Of a stretch of DNA of 64,000 nucleotides, positions 1-14,420 are shown in pieces; the first letter of the stretch is position 1; every line of letters begins with the position of its first letter. A program made the translations under genes and the position numbers. This DNA is from Seriola aureovittata. Lineage: Eukaryota; Chordata; Actinopteri; Carangiformes; Carangidae. The notes beneath the pieces are model-generated. The model was not told the origin of the DNA. It saw nothing but the letters and a program-made list of their open reading frames with translations, and did not search any database. Location: the NCBI RefSeq assembly GCF_021018895.1, contig NC_079387.1, positions 1,219,083 through 1,283,082 on the forward strand, written 5' to 3'.

Positions 1-34
1 TCTTTCCACTGCCCTCTCTGTTTCCTCCCCACAG

Positions 35-189
35 CCACCTCCAACCCATTTTCCCAGAAGCCCCAGCTCTTCAGCACTCTCCTGTACTCCCTGGTTCCCA
101 TCATAGGCCTGGCTGCCGTTGTCCTCTTCTCTTTCTGGATGTGGAGACATCACAAACTGGCCTACCCCGCCGCCCTCGTCCCCACACAT
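35..189 (+). CDS. acvr2a: acvr2a transmembrane exon
   Basis: The exon has acceptor CCCCACAG and donor GTAAGT. It begins with two bases of a split codon, then encodes TSNPFSQKP, a hydrophobic helix ([20 protein letters not shown]) and the stop-transfer sequence MWRHHK. The layout matches the single-pass type II receptor membrane segment. Confidence 0.95.
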
Positions 190-3100
190 GTAAGTCTCAG
201 CAGGTTGAGGAAATGAAAACCAGATGAAACAATCTCTCAAACCCTCCTTTACTCTGACAGAAGTCTGATCCATGACGACCTCTTTGTTTTCTTGTCTTCA
301 TCTTTCTTCCATAACGCTCAACACTGTAGTGTGTTTCAAGGTGTCAACTTTCTTTGAAGTTGCTGTTGATGCAGTTAGTTTCTCTTCTTGTCTGTTCAGC
401 CATGGTGACCATTGTGTCCCACTTCATCTGTTAATTGTAAACAAAGAGGAAACTTATTCGGTACGGCAAATGATTTCTTTCCTTACGCATGTATTGCAAA
501 CACAAAAGGTGGAGATAAACAGAAAAATAACTAATGTAGTTCAAAGTTACCTGCCTAAAATGCAGAATGGTGTTTGCTGAAGGATCGCTATGAACCAAAT
601 GCTACATACAGCAAGCAGGTTAATAAAGTCTAAGATCATTTATTGCAGAAAGTGTCTGACTCAGCTCTGGTTGATTTTGTTGATACTTATTTCCCACATG
701 AGTCAATGCACATTATGTGCTACCATAAAACATCTCGTGTATTGTTTGAAGTTTGTAGCATTTATACATTAAAAACACTTCTCTGCCCTCTCTATTTAAC
801 CAACCTTCAACTTCACCGCTGATCTAGTTTCTCAGTGGGCTGAAACAGCCTCGGCCCTGCCTGCCCTGTGCAGCAGAGGGACAGCTACGGTCAACCAAAA
901 AGGACAAACTGTGCGGAGAATTTACTTTGGGATAATTGCTTTTTCAGTTTCTTCTGTCAGAGGTGTATTGTAGAGTAAGAGAGCCCTGGTTCTGGCTTTA
1001 TCTTTCCATGAGTCTCTTTTAGAGCAAATGCATCTCAGATTTTCTTTTAATGCACCAGACTAGAGTCTGGAGATGAATTTAATTGGGATGGCTCATGTTG
1101 TGTCAGAGGGGCCTGGAATCATGCATACATTTTAAGTGAATATTGTGCTATTCAGGTTAAAATAATTGTAGGCAAAACAGGGATATGATTAACATCTGAT
1201 CGTGTACACGTTGACCTTTCATCACCCTTTGCTTATTCACACAGTCCTTTCTTCTTTTCCTCTTCTGCCATGCTTTTACATTGTTGCTTAGTTCTTTAAT
1301 GTCTCCACTTGAATCAGCCGGATATATCACCTTTATAAAACCTTTCTCAAATCTCTATTCTTGGAGTAAGAGTAAGGCTGTTCGTTTAAATTCTTGATTA
1401 ATTGAGTTAACTCCAAGGCGGTTCTAACTCAACAGCAGTACAGCGATATTCTGTGCTGCTCGGCAGCAGGGGAAACAGAAAGCCCATGCAGAGCTTCCAC
1501 CGTATGGAAGAGGAGTCAGGGGCCTCTGCATTATTGATGAGGCTTTACATAGGCAAACAAAACTAAACACAGAGACGCTTGCAGCTCTGCCTCGGAGGAT
1601 GGTGGTGGTGGGTGGGTGGGTGGGTGTGGAGTGCGGGGGAGGGATTGAGGGGAGACATGCACTTCTCTCAACTTGGTTATTGTATTTGCACAGCGCTAAA
1701 ACACAGTAGGGAAGAGATAAAAAGACACAATACAATCAGGAAACAAATGCTAATGTGCATTGGAAAAGCAACACCGCTAAGAGGCTTATGAAACATCTTA
1801 CCTGGAAACACATGAATAAATAAATAAACAGCATAACAAAACAAGATCATGGCCAAAGAAGAGTAGATCAGATAACAAATGACGATGCAGTGGAAAAAAA
1901 AATGAACAGCTAGAAGTCTGATAAAATCACAAAGGGAATAAAATGAAATGAAATAGCCAGGATGGAATAAGTGGAGTCATGTATACTCACATGTGTTTGT
2001 GTGCAGAAGTGTATTAGTGCATGAATGAGTAGTTGCGCAAGGACAGGGGAGGAAAAGGTGGTTAATTTGTACATGAATATATTTCAAAGTTGCTCTGTGC
2101 TTTTCTAGTTGCAGGTGATGCAGTAAACCCAACCTGCCTGCTGTTTGAAGGAAGCTAAAACAAACACAGATGTATATTGCAAGCACTATTTGATACACAT
2201 ACAGTTTCAGCCAGATTTTTCAATACATTAGATGGAGGAGTAGATGGATGGAAGCAGTGGGAGGGGAGATGTAGGGGGATTTTTTTTTTTTTGTTGTGTT
2301 GTAGAAGAATATGTTTTTGTGTTGCACCACAGGGTGTAAAAAAAAACAGGTGACTCTTAGAATCACTCAATAGCTCAGTCTTGCAAAATCATCAAGGATA
2401 GATTCTAGCATTTCTTAGACTGTTGAGAGTAAAAACACCACACACACACCTTCGGTTTCACCACAGGTTACTGTGTTGGGCTTGGGACACCTGCCCAATG
2501 AAATCATAGTATATACGAAAGCATTTCAAGACAGTAAGATATCTGATATTTGTAATCATCATCCACTGTTTAAAAATGTCTTATTGCATGAATTCAAAAC
2601 TAATCCAATGCTAAACGCACTGACACAAGAGTGATCGGTCGTCCTGCTTTACTGTCGGCAAAGAAACGTATAAGCAGACTCCCCAAAATGTTGAGTTATT
2701 CCTTTAAGCCACTCTCTATGTGAATGAGGCAGCCTCTTGGAATTTGCTGTGTTACATATCAACTTTCAGCAGCTATTTCAAACTTCAAATAAGAGAAGCT
2801 GCATCACAGATTTGGTCCAAAAAAAAAAAAAAGAAGCACTGATTGACTGGACTTTCATTTATGCTTTATCATGTTTGTTTCTCTTCTATACTTCATTCAT
2901 CGGAGCATAATGCTCCCTACTTAAGCATGTATTTTTAATTTGACTGTAGCAGATTGCCCACACCTGTTGCTAGTTAGATTTTAAAGTGCCCTGTGTGGAT
3001 GGGAAGTCATTATAATTGTTCATCAAAGGTGTTGGTGGTAATAGATGATGTTTTTTTTCCCTGTTCCCTAACAACATCCACAAGGCAGCTTCAATGATTG

Positions 3101-6100
3101 GTCTTTTAAAATGGAAGAGCCCTGGATCACTCTGCGCACATTTAATATAAATCTTTAATTAAAAGGAGCAGGACTGTGATTATGTCATAAACAAGTAGCA
3201 GCCATCTGAACAGAGCCAGACAAATACATAACATATACACTGCACTGATTTCTGCTTTTAAGCAAAGCAACGTCCTTAGCTTTAGGATACTACGGCACTG
3301 AAGCTTGAACTCCTTAAAAACCAGTTGTTTTTTATGTTTATGATCCAGCAACTGAAGTTATTGTTGCACTAAGTGGAAAAAGCAATGGGTTAAGATAAGC
3401 TAGAGGACTGAAGTTCAACCAGCATGCAGATAACTAAGTGCATACTGTAATTACTAATTTAGATTTAGAATCATATACACAGAAAAGTATCACCCCAAAA
3501 TCTTTGATGCTTTGTCACTGTCTGCATTCTCTGTATTTTCAACACTGAATGCAGTCGCATGTTTCTCTGCGGTGAATGAGTTCTCTTTGCAAGCTAATGA
3601 AACATGCAGTCGTCATGATGCAAAAGTAATTCTTCCCACCTAATGATCATTAATGGGCCCATTATCACGGCTCTCTAATTTTATGATGGGAAGGCGCTAA
3701 AGAAAGACAGAAGAAAGAAACTTTGCTGCACACTGTCATTATGTCACTGTGATCGTGGTCCATCATGGGCTGCGTATTTGCCACCGAGCCTCCATTATTC
3801 ACACCACAGTGCGAAGTGGAGGCAAACTGGAATTGATTCTGTCTGAGTACACAGACCCACAGCTTTCACACGGAAAGACCTGGAGCACTTAAACATAAGT
3901 CAGGGCATTTTTTTTTTTCCAACCTGGACCCTATTTTCTCATCTTTATCCCTCTTACCGATCGAATCTGACCAAAGTCTCAGCACCTGCTTTATTATGGA
4001 GCTACTAACGTCTTGTTTGTCTGGGTGTAGCTTTCCAAAGAAGTCGTGTTGGACTCCACATATCATCAAGATCCCCCAAAAACCACGCCATTTTTCCAAA
4101 CTTTGTCAGATGTTTTTTAAAGACAGTGAAATTATATGACATATAAATTATTTTTTTTTCTCTCCCAACAGGTTTAGGTTGTTTTCTTTCCACACAGAGC
4201 AATGGTCTTTCATTTGCTGTCCTCTAGCTTTTTGTTTGGGTATTTTTTTGATATCAGAAATGTGTTTACCACTTCTTTTATAATTCTTTTCTTTACATAG
4301 TTCCCAATTTAAATTGAAATATCGACGTCTTTAGATACAGTTTTTTTTAGATAGAATTCCCATAAGAATCCTTGTTTTTTAAAGTTTGAGCTTTTAGCAT
4401 CTTCGGTCATATGTGAAATGATTTTTTTCTGTTTCTTGTTTTGTACAGTCTGCATTAATCTCCTCAGTTGAGGGGCTTTCATTCACTTTTGAAACCCAAC
4501 ATTTCTTTGTCTTCCGTGATTTTTGTGGGTACACTGGAACAGTTTCATGCATCCATCGTGAGGGTGCTGTCGTTGTGAACTTTGCATTCATGTGTGTTTG
4601 GTTTTACTGTGATCTAGGAACATGTTTTTTTTTTTTCTTTTGTTCCTTTTCCACATTGTTCAGTCAATTTTCAGTTTCTTTGCTTCAGAGCATCATTTAA
4701 GTTCATAAAATGAACCATGTTGCCTTTGGTGCAATGCTTATTAACAGACAGCCCCGTGGCTCTTCATGTGTCTCAAACCATAGCTTTGGAAGCGCTGGTC
4801 TGGAGTATGAGGGGGAACAAAAGCTTGTTCAGGGACCACCCATCATCTCCGACCTTTTTTCAGCCTCTATTTCATCCACTAACAGACAGAAAATAGCAAT
4901 AATTTCTCTGTTTGCTTCTTATGTTCCTTTTCAACAAGCACGCCTTTCACATTATGGTAGAGGTAAGAGCAGTTTAACTGAAGTTGAAACACTATTAGTT
5001 TTCCCCCCTTTTTGGGTTCAGAGCTTGGTATGAATTCTCCACCTCAATCTCAGACCACCATTTTGTTCTTGTCTTTGCTTTTTCGACAGCATCTTGTTTA
5101 CTCAGTTTGTAACACATTTCTGTCTTTTTTTTTGCCTGGGTTTATTGCATGGATGGATGTCTTTTGTGCTCCCTGCTGAAAATGTATTGTGCATGGTGGA
5201 AAGTGGCCAACATGGCTCCGAATGCAGCCCCTTTTTTTTTTTTTTTTGTATGAATGTCCATCTGTGATGTTTATGTAACTTATTGTGTGTGATGTGACCC
5301 AGTTTCCAGAATGGTATCTGCTAGACCTATGGCTCACCATGTTTCTCATGCAGAGACACAAAGCTGAAGGTGTTTAAAACTGAATCTGCAGCATGTTTTT
5401 TCCATTTCACATGCGGACTGAGGAGGAGTGCAGATACATTTTGCATAAGTAGGAGCATTGCCACTTATCTGGAACATTTTTCAAGTCAGAGAGTGTAAAT
5501 TACTTAAGTACAAGAGGAGCATAAGCCTTTGCAAATGTACTTTGGCTCAAAATTGGACAAATTGGAATAGAAGTGAGGCTGCAGATATCACTGAAAATAC
5601 TCATGTAAGGAAGAGGAGGTAGCTCACAAAGTAAAACCGAGACTCCGAGAGTTTACACACCATCCTATTGTGAACTCAGGATTTCAGGTTATCTATTTTT
5701 AAGGTCACATCAGCAACTTTTTGTATTTGACAAGACCTCAAGATATGACCTTAAGATATGAGCTTTGGAGTCCGAAATAACTGCCCATTTGACTTCTGTT
5801 ATATCTCTGTATCTGCACCTAAACCCAGGACAAACCAAACCAGAACTAAAGGACCTGTTAGGGTGTAATAGATGAAGGTGTAACCCAATTAGGCCACGGG
5901 AGATGGTTGAGGGTTGGGAAGAATGGCGTGAAGCAGCAGATTCTGTTTTCCTGTTTCCTGTGGTCTGCTGACTAAGTGTAATGCGTCCCCGTTTGAGGCC
6001 ACGGCGCCCTGTGATCGGACAAGGGATCCAGTGACTCCCCAGGGAGGCCTGGCCGGGCCGAGGCCGGGCTGCCTCATCAGGCTGAGTTTCCAGAAACAAT

Positions 6101-9100
6101 GCAGGAACAAAGAAAGAAAAGAGTCCCGCAATGACTTGTTTTTAAACCACATCATAATCAGAATAATCTCAAATGCCAGCACAAGTATGATGACTTGCAT
6201 TGTAACATGAAGCAGTGGTGGTGTTCAGGATAAGGCCATCACCCACAAACCCATCAGTCATCATTCACATCAAGATCATGGTCAAAGTCAGTCAGTCTGT
6301 TGCCGGGCATAATAACCGTGCAGGAATTCACCTCAGCCTTGGACGTGACGACGACTTGTAGTGAACAACTCTGGTATTTTACCCAGACAGAGTCCCTCAG
6401 TGATCATTTTCACATGCACATCATTATCAGACATCGTTGCACATATTTCAACGAGCTCAACGGGTGCACAGGAATTTGTCTTTAGTGACATCTGTGCAGA
6501 CATACTGATGACTGTCATTGTAACACAACACAGGGGAGACGGATAGAAGGGGGAAAGATAACACGGAGCAGCCATTAGTGATTTCCTCACCACATTTGTT
6601 TCCAGAAACGGAGCGACTTGAGTCATTAAGGACTTTAAAAACACAGAAACCTATCTTTGTACATTTGTTTTATACATTTCTGTGTACCTGTCAGTTGTTT
6701 CCACACTGTGATCATTTTTATCTCTTGTCAAAAAAAAAAGGTACATGAATTTGTCTTTGTGGCATGGTAAAATGCTCCTTTCTGGTCTAATCTCAAATGG
6801 AACCACAATTATCATGCTTATAATAGATGTGGGCGGCACTGTGGTGCAGAGTTTAGCCCCATCGCCTTCACAGCTAAGAGGTTCTGGGTTCCGGTCGGCC
6901 AGTGCCTTTTTTTTGTGGCGCCTGCATGTTCTCCTCATGCCTGCATGGGTTTCCTCCCACAGTGCAAAGACATGCAGGTTTAGGTTAATTGGCGATTCTA
7001 AATTGGCTGTAGGTTGTGAGTGTGAAGAGTTAATAGTTGTTTGTTTCTGCATGTCACCCCGTATATATACTGTCGACCTGTCCAGGGTGCTCACCCTCAC
7101 TGTCAGCTTGGATTGGCCCTCAAAGGGATACGAGGTATAACTGATGGGTGGATGGATAATAGATGCACTGGAATTTTTCTCGCTTGCGTTTCTGCAGACT
7201 AATCGATGACAAAACAAGTGCTTCAATTATCTTTTTTTTTTTTTGTCCACATCATGATCAGAATTGGAAATCCTATAATTAACAATAACAATAAGCATTT
7301 GTACAGAAATGAAAATAAATGAATAAATTGATACACAACACTGCTGGCTTTGGTGAACGAGACAGAGTGTTTGGATAGTACCCTAATTTTCTCAACAAAT
7401 CATGATGAGAATAATAATTGCTTCAGAGGCTAAGCTCAGTAAAAGCAGTAATATAGTTTTTGGTCACATTTCTGGAACAAAGGGAGTCCTTCAAGTGTTA
7501 CCTCATTGTCACTGATAAGTGTCCACATTTACAGATTGCACATATACCATTCTGGCCATCCTTTCCCTTGTACTTTCTTGTCATATTGAATTGCATTTGA
7601 CACTCTTTATATCTGTTGTCAGGTCACAGTTGCTTCACTGTTGTGTACTCCTTTGTATTTGTTACTTACAGTGTTGCTAATCAAGAATTTTAAGCAAATT
7701 GTCCTGTCACACTTAAAGCAGACTGAGGAACAAAGGCCTAAAATATGTGAATTTTCATCTCGCCGTCCCTGGATTTGATTATTTTTTATTTTGGGGACAC
7801 GAGAAGAAAATAGAGCAAGACCAAGAGGAAAGGACTGGTTTTCTTAATGAATCTTGGTTTGGCTAAATAGTTTTACAAACTTCACAATAACACAACTTGT
7901 TCCTACATATTTCTAACCACTGAGTCCAGACTGAAACAAACCAGATATCAGTTGATTTAGTGTCAGTTATTCTTCAATCTCTAACTGTGCTGCCAAACGC
8001 ACCATGTGCAAGGTCTAAAATTACAGCCTGCCAAGCACCGAATCCTTCAACTTTAGTGGATAAATCAATAAGAGTCACTCACCGAACTGGACAGTAACTT
8101 TCTGATATGAGGAAGTAAATATAGCTTAAATGGAGTGCACTCTTTCTGGTCATGAGCAAATCAAATCCAAGTTAAATGTAGTAACTTCCAGCCCTCTGTT
8201 TGAATGGTTCACTCCCAAAATGATATTTGAAATATTGTATAATATTTAATATTATAATGTAATATTTGAAATCCATTTTAAAGCGTTAATAAGAAATTAA
8301 ACTCGACTTCCTCTACATTCTCGTGCACATAAAACAGCAGTGAGAACAGATGTATTGAAACTTTACTATAAATTCATTATTTTGATTCATACATTTTGGG
8401 ACATTTTTTCAACTTGGGAGCGTTGGGGCCGCTCTGTAATCCAACCTCAGCACCATCATGTGTAATTTTCCCCATCATTTGGCTGGCATTCTGTGTGAGA
8501 GAGAGTGTAGAGACAGCAGGTCTGCCTCGCAGCTCTCTGTCAGAGGGAAAAAGCTATAAGTAAACACACCAGTTCCCACTCAAAGCCTCCATTCCCCCTT
8601 TCCGCCACCGGCATGGAAAGCCTGCTCCGTATTTATACCGAAAAACAACAACAAATACTTTTTCCTTTTATTCTTATAAAGCTCAAATAAGCAGTCATCT
8701 ACAAATACCATTACAGTAAAGTACACCATTCGAGCCTCAATAATAAATTAGGTTGGATGAAACTTAGATCATTTATTTGGAGCAATTTGGTCAAACAGTA
8801 ATATATAAATTGATTGATTAAAGAACAAGAATATATTGTAATAAACAGTCACACAAGAATAAACTGATAGTAATCCACCAGAAGGACATATTGTAGTCAG
8901 TGGTACAGAGGATAAAGTCTTGAATACATAATCCTTATTGACTTGAAAAGAGCCAATATTATTCAACTTATAAGTAACAGACTGCATAATTATTTAAATG
9001 AATTGTATTATGAGAGCAGACAACAAGTTCTGCTTCATTTGTCTGAGCTTAATGTTTGTCAGTTTATTTTTCCTATTCCCCATCGATTTAATTTCATTAG

Positions 9101-10742
9101 TTTGAACAAGTTCTTATTCAGAAGCATTTGAACAGCATTAATTCTGCAAAATGTTGTGAACTATCCTTCACTTGCAAAGACCAGCCTTTCAGTCACTTTT
9201 TTTACCTCTTTTTTTTCTCCCAAATTGTACATATTATTAAAGGCGCCTCTCAATGAACTTATGCCAAACAGGATTCAATTTGTTTTCTGTTTTGTTTTTA
9301 TATCAAAATCCTTTTAAATAAGGAGACTAAAATTGAAATGTGAAATGAAGAAATCTCTTCGTTTCAGCAGAATCTTTCATGTGCTCTGAAGGCCAAAGTC
9401 ATCATAACCAGGCATTAAGTTTCCACTTGATAAAAATCAAACCCATAAATGCTGCTAAATGATGTACAGTTTGCTTCTGTAGCCACAATAACCTTGTCAG
9501 GACAGACGGTAAAAGCTGAAGCCACGTCTCCCTTTTTTACTACACATGCAGTGAAATGCAGTGCAGGTACCGCTTTAGCTCTTGGATAGCACCAAGGTCT
9601 GTCTTTAAGCAAGGTTCACTGCCAAAATGATGGTCAGGTAATCTGAGTGTGCTGAAGTGTAGCTTTTGTTGCTCACGCAACCAATGTTTGTGCGACTGTC
9701 GTTCCATCTGTTAAATCTTCTCTGTCCCTCATATCAGTAGAAAACCTTGTAACTCAAAGGGAGGCATTTTACGGGAAGTTAGAAAAGCAGGCTCGGACTG
9801 ACAAGCGTGCACTTCTGATATATTGTCACGGGGTTTCAGTGGATTCTGCGGGCCTCAGGGTCTTCAAACTTGCTCCAGCTTATCGAGCACCTTGTAAGCC
9901 TTCAGTTCAAGTAAAAACATGAACGTTGGTGTGTTTTTTGGGGTTTTTTTTTAACTGACTGCAGGTACGCAGAGGCACGGAAGTAAAGTCGAGATTTTAC
10001 AGCAGCATATCTGGTTTCATCAAAGGCCATCAGTCATGTGCTAGTCTTTCTCATCCACCTTTTATCCTGTGGAAATGTGACTCCCTCACTGCATGCTTCT
10101 TTTTAACCTTCCTCTCCCTCTCTCTCTGTGTGTGTGTGTCTCTCTATCCTCACTCGCCCTCTGTCCTTCTCTGTGAAGTCACATGTGAAAGTGATCAGCT
10201 TAATCCCAATCACCAGCTGTGTTTAACATGCTTTAGATTTGGAACACTTGGCTTCCTTGCTTTCACTTTTGTTTATGGGATCAGCATGAACACACACGCA
10301 TGAGGCTTGACCTCGCAGAGTTGGACACGATGGCTCGTAAATGTTTTTATTTATATTTTAACCCGGAATTAAGCCTATCCTGTTTCATATTAATTCATAT
10401 TGACGTCTCGTCTGCTCTTCGTGTGCCTTGCTCACGGGTAGTCAAGGTTTTCAATATTTCCCCAACCACTTTTCCTCAGTGGTTCATTGGATTCAAACTG
10501 GCAACCTTCCAGCTACAATCCTGCTTCTGTAAACTCAAGCAAATGTAGCCCTGCGGGGTTTAATTGAATTTAAAAATGAATGAATCCAAACCCTGCTTGG
10601 TATGCTGTGTCTTCACCGCTGAAAAATTTCACAGTAATAATAATGTTACTAAATTCAAACATGCAGCACTTCCTAAACCAGTATTTCCAAAGTGCTTTAA
10701 ACAATCAAATAAAGCAAATGGAGCCATAAAATAAATAAAGCA

Positions 10743-10777
<35 letters not shown>

Positions 10778-13371
10778 AATGAGGCACTGCAGCATAAAAG
10801 ATGACAAAAGACGCTAAAAACAGTATGGTGGCAAAGAATAATCGGAGAGCATCATCACATAAAAGCAAGTCTATAAATGTAAGTTGTAAGATGTGATTTA
10901 AGACGTGAAGATGATATTGATTCTGCCGGCCCGAGCTCCTCAGGCATGTTGTCGCTGAGCCAAAAGCCCGGTCACCTTCAGTGTAAGCCAATGCTATTTT
11001 AATGCTCTGCAAAAAAAACAGAAGAATAACCCTGTCCTCCGTCTGTTTTTTCTATTTTGTCCACCCTGTCTCTGCAGGATCCCGGGCCCTCACCCCCGTC
11101 CCCCATTTTGGGACATAAACCACTGCAGCTGATCGAGGTGAAAGCCAGGGGGCGCTTTGGATGCGTGTGGAAGGCCCAGCTGCTGAATGAATATGTGGCC
11201 GTGAAGATCTTCCCGATTCAGGTGTGCAGCTGGCTTTGTTTACTTCTGACTCCTTTGGCGAAGTGTGGACTTAAGTCTGTATTTTTCTCCCGCCAGTGCT
11301 GAGTTTGTTATAGATTCAATCATTCCTAGCACATTTCCTGTCACCTCCCTTACTTTTCTTCTACAAGCTGTATTTGTTACCCTTGTTAATCGGGCAAAAA
11401 CAATATCTGCATCTGTTCTCTCTGCTTCTCGCGTAGGACAAGTTGTCTTGGCAGAACGAGTATGAGATCTACAGCGTGAGCGGCATGAAGCACGACAACA
11501 TCCTCCACTTCATCGGCGTGGAGAAAAGGAACAACAACCTGGACCTGGAGTTGTGGCTAATCACTGCCTACCATGACAAGGTACACTGTCACTGGAGATA
11601 TATAGCAGCTGCAAACAGCTATGTTTATTGAATTTTCTGACGTATTACGTTCCTCTTTTAAATTAATGACGGTATTTTTCCCATTTTACATTTGTAGGTT
11701 TAGCTGCCTCAACATGAAGCTCAGACAATAGCTAATATTTTGAGGAATACCAACACCAGCAAAGGCTTTTCTCACATTAATTATGAATGCTGTAGATTTT
11801 AGGTTTCTCAGATTCTCAATGAAGGCTTCCAACCTTCTCACCTAAACAGTACATGCGAGTAAAGCCAATAAAATAATGTGAAAAAGTCCAAAAGATGATT
11901 TTAAGCTTCATATTAAACCTAACAAATCTAAATCAACACTTCCTGCAACTGAAGTGTTGCTGTAATAAAAATGCAGAGAGGTGAAAGTAGTGGTGTGTCC
12001 TTGTATCTGAAACTATTCACGAGACTGAAAGTCCAAATAAGTACACTAGTCTCCACAGCTAAACAGTGGGTTATTTGTAAGACGCATTCACATAGTAAGA
12101 AAAAAACTGTCTCAGGTCCAAAAGATAGAGAATAAATAGGCCTGCCGTGGTTCAAAAATATCTTAGTGGAGAAATCTGATTACTGACCAGCTGCATGTAA
12201 ACGCGTGTTTTCCTGTAACCACTTACGATACTGCACGTAAACAAATTCTCTGATTTCCCGCCTGATTTCTCCCACTATCCAGATTGTTTCCATATCTCTT
12301 GTGTTTACATGTTTGTCTCCATGTAAACACAGTGATATCGTGGTCTTAGTCACCTCATGCTTATTGTGCACTCATCTGAAAACCTCCTGGGCAGACAGCT
12401 AACAAAGTTGTTAAAAAAAAAAAAAAAAAAAAAACATGCATGAAACTTTCACATTGTATTGATTCTCTTTGGTGCCTTAAGAGCTAATCCATAATTACAA
12501 TATACTTCATGCCGGGGGGGTTTGTTCTGTTTTTTATGCCTCGATTACCCAGAGAAGGAAGACTTGTGCTTTGTTAGGCATGTCGTGCTTCACTCACCCT
12601 CTCTACCACCGTCATTGCAGCATTTGGGGCTTTAAGTGCCTCTGTGTTTTGAGGGTCATTACCGAGAGAATGGAGAGCGATTTCCGTGCACTTCCCTTTC
12701 TTGAATTTCCCAGCCAGGCAAGAATTTGAATGTGCGTGCTGAAGAAACATTCCCTGCGTGGATAAAGGTTGAAAAATTAAAGGTTGTGGGCGTGGCGGGG
12801 ATGCTTTAACCCAGCAGTCCAACACGTAGCCACTTAACCCTGGAGCAGGTCTAAAAGTGCTACTCTGATTTGTAGTAGCTCTCCAAGTGGAAATAACATT
12901 AAAGGAATTTGTTTTAGAGGCATTTTAGGAAAGGTCATACCACCGGGAATATATCAGAAAGATGTTTAAGTGCCTTGTCAACCATTTACTGTAATTATTT
13001 TGTAAGTCTCTAGAATATTTTGACCTACAAAGAGCTTTTCCCTCCTGAGCAGGCGTAAAAATGTGTGACATCTCAGTTTGGACTGACCTTAGCTTGTGTA
13101 ACACAGCTGGAACAGTGATTGCAGGGTTCAGCGTTTCCTTGACAGTTGATTTACCCTTCGAAGTTTGACTCATCTAAGTAGCTCTGTGTGTTAGAATTCA
13201 AATTAACTGTTTGAATCTTTGCCTCAAAGGATACAAGCTCCTTTCAAAACTCCCAGTTTGCATTTTTCACATTTTGGACGATATGTAGATAATAATAATA
13301 GCTGTCTTTCAAAGGGATGTGGTCTGATCTGTCACAATTGAAGAGAAATAAACACAGCACTGAAAATACTG

Positions 13372-13423
<52 letters not shown>

Positions 13424-14385
13424 GAATATTTATCCAAAAACAAGAAGACTGAACTGATCAGATTGAATGCTTTTTCTACATCTGTTGTAGCTGCCTGCCC
13501 TCTAGTGGTCACTAAGTTACACTACGTCTGTGTGGCCATTTGCCAGAAGTGACCTTGTATCATATTGACATACATTATGTAAGAACAAGGATGGTGTATA
13601 AGGGATAAGCGAGTAAACAGCTCAGTGATCATGCATGCAAAGAAGCAGTAAGAGATGAACCTCTACAGAGTTTTAAAATAATGTAAAACAGTGTGAAGAT
13701 TTAAGCAAGTCTTTGCTGATAATGGGCTCATGTGGTCAGCAAACCTTCCTTTGATAAATAGAGATTAAAGAACAGTTATCTAACACCTCAACAACAACGA
13801 GATAAATGAATAGCATTTATCAGAGCTGTATTATTCACCACGAACAGTAAATGTGCAGGACGTTGGCTTGGTGACAGAGGTGACCAAAGGACTTCACCGT
13901 GGTTTTAAGAGGACACCCAGTAGGTTTTAACTTGTATTTATCACCCTGTACTGAAAAGTAAAGCTCCAGAAGGCAACTCCCATTTCTCCCTCTTCGATAA
14001 TCCTCCCTAAAGTTTGGATATTCTGTACCATCAAGCAGAACTTCAGATATCTCTGTCTGCAGACGCCGTCGTACAGAAACCGTTTTATTACTGCGTCCCT
14101 TGTGAATAACAATACTACCCACAAGCTTTAGATGAATTTAAACCCATTCGGGGTATTGCTGTTACCATGGAAACATTGCATGCTCCATCTAGTAGCCATC
14201 TCTCTAAATATTATCTGTTCTTTTACTGCCTTATACTTAGTGTTACTGTTTAATAACCCACACTTCTAGATGTATTGTCAGTAAATATGTTTAGACTTCT
14301 GTCATCTTTGTTCATTCGTTATCCTCTATCATAATAATGTTTTGTTATAAATTGAAATGTATTATCTATTATCTTATTATTATTA

Positions 14386-14420
<35 letters not shown>

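Larger units (their letters stand above)
190..11077 (+). other. acvr2a: acvr2a intron following the transmembrane exon
   Basis: A 10.9-kb intron with GTAAGT donor and CTCTGCAG acceptor. I found no coding exon in it. It holds a G-quadruplex-type run (1610-1624), overlapping TAAT palindromes (3641-3664), a teleost SINE-like repeat (6831-7155), and a dispersed-repeat fragment with a 28-A tract just before the acceptor (10620-11010). The stretches 5700-6620 and 8440-8640 look like complex single-copy DNA and could hold conserved non-coding elements. The rest shows nothing recognisable. Confidence 0.8.

Noticed and set aside
6651..7226. Minus-strand frame of 191 codons and plus-strand frame of 131 codons
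   Set aside because: Both run through the SINE-like repeat at 6831-7155 and are by-products of it.
14161..14174. GTTACCATGGAAAC as an RFX X-box
   Set aside because: The second half-site has A where a pyrimidine is required, so it is only a near match, unlike 51082-51095.
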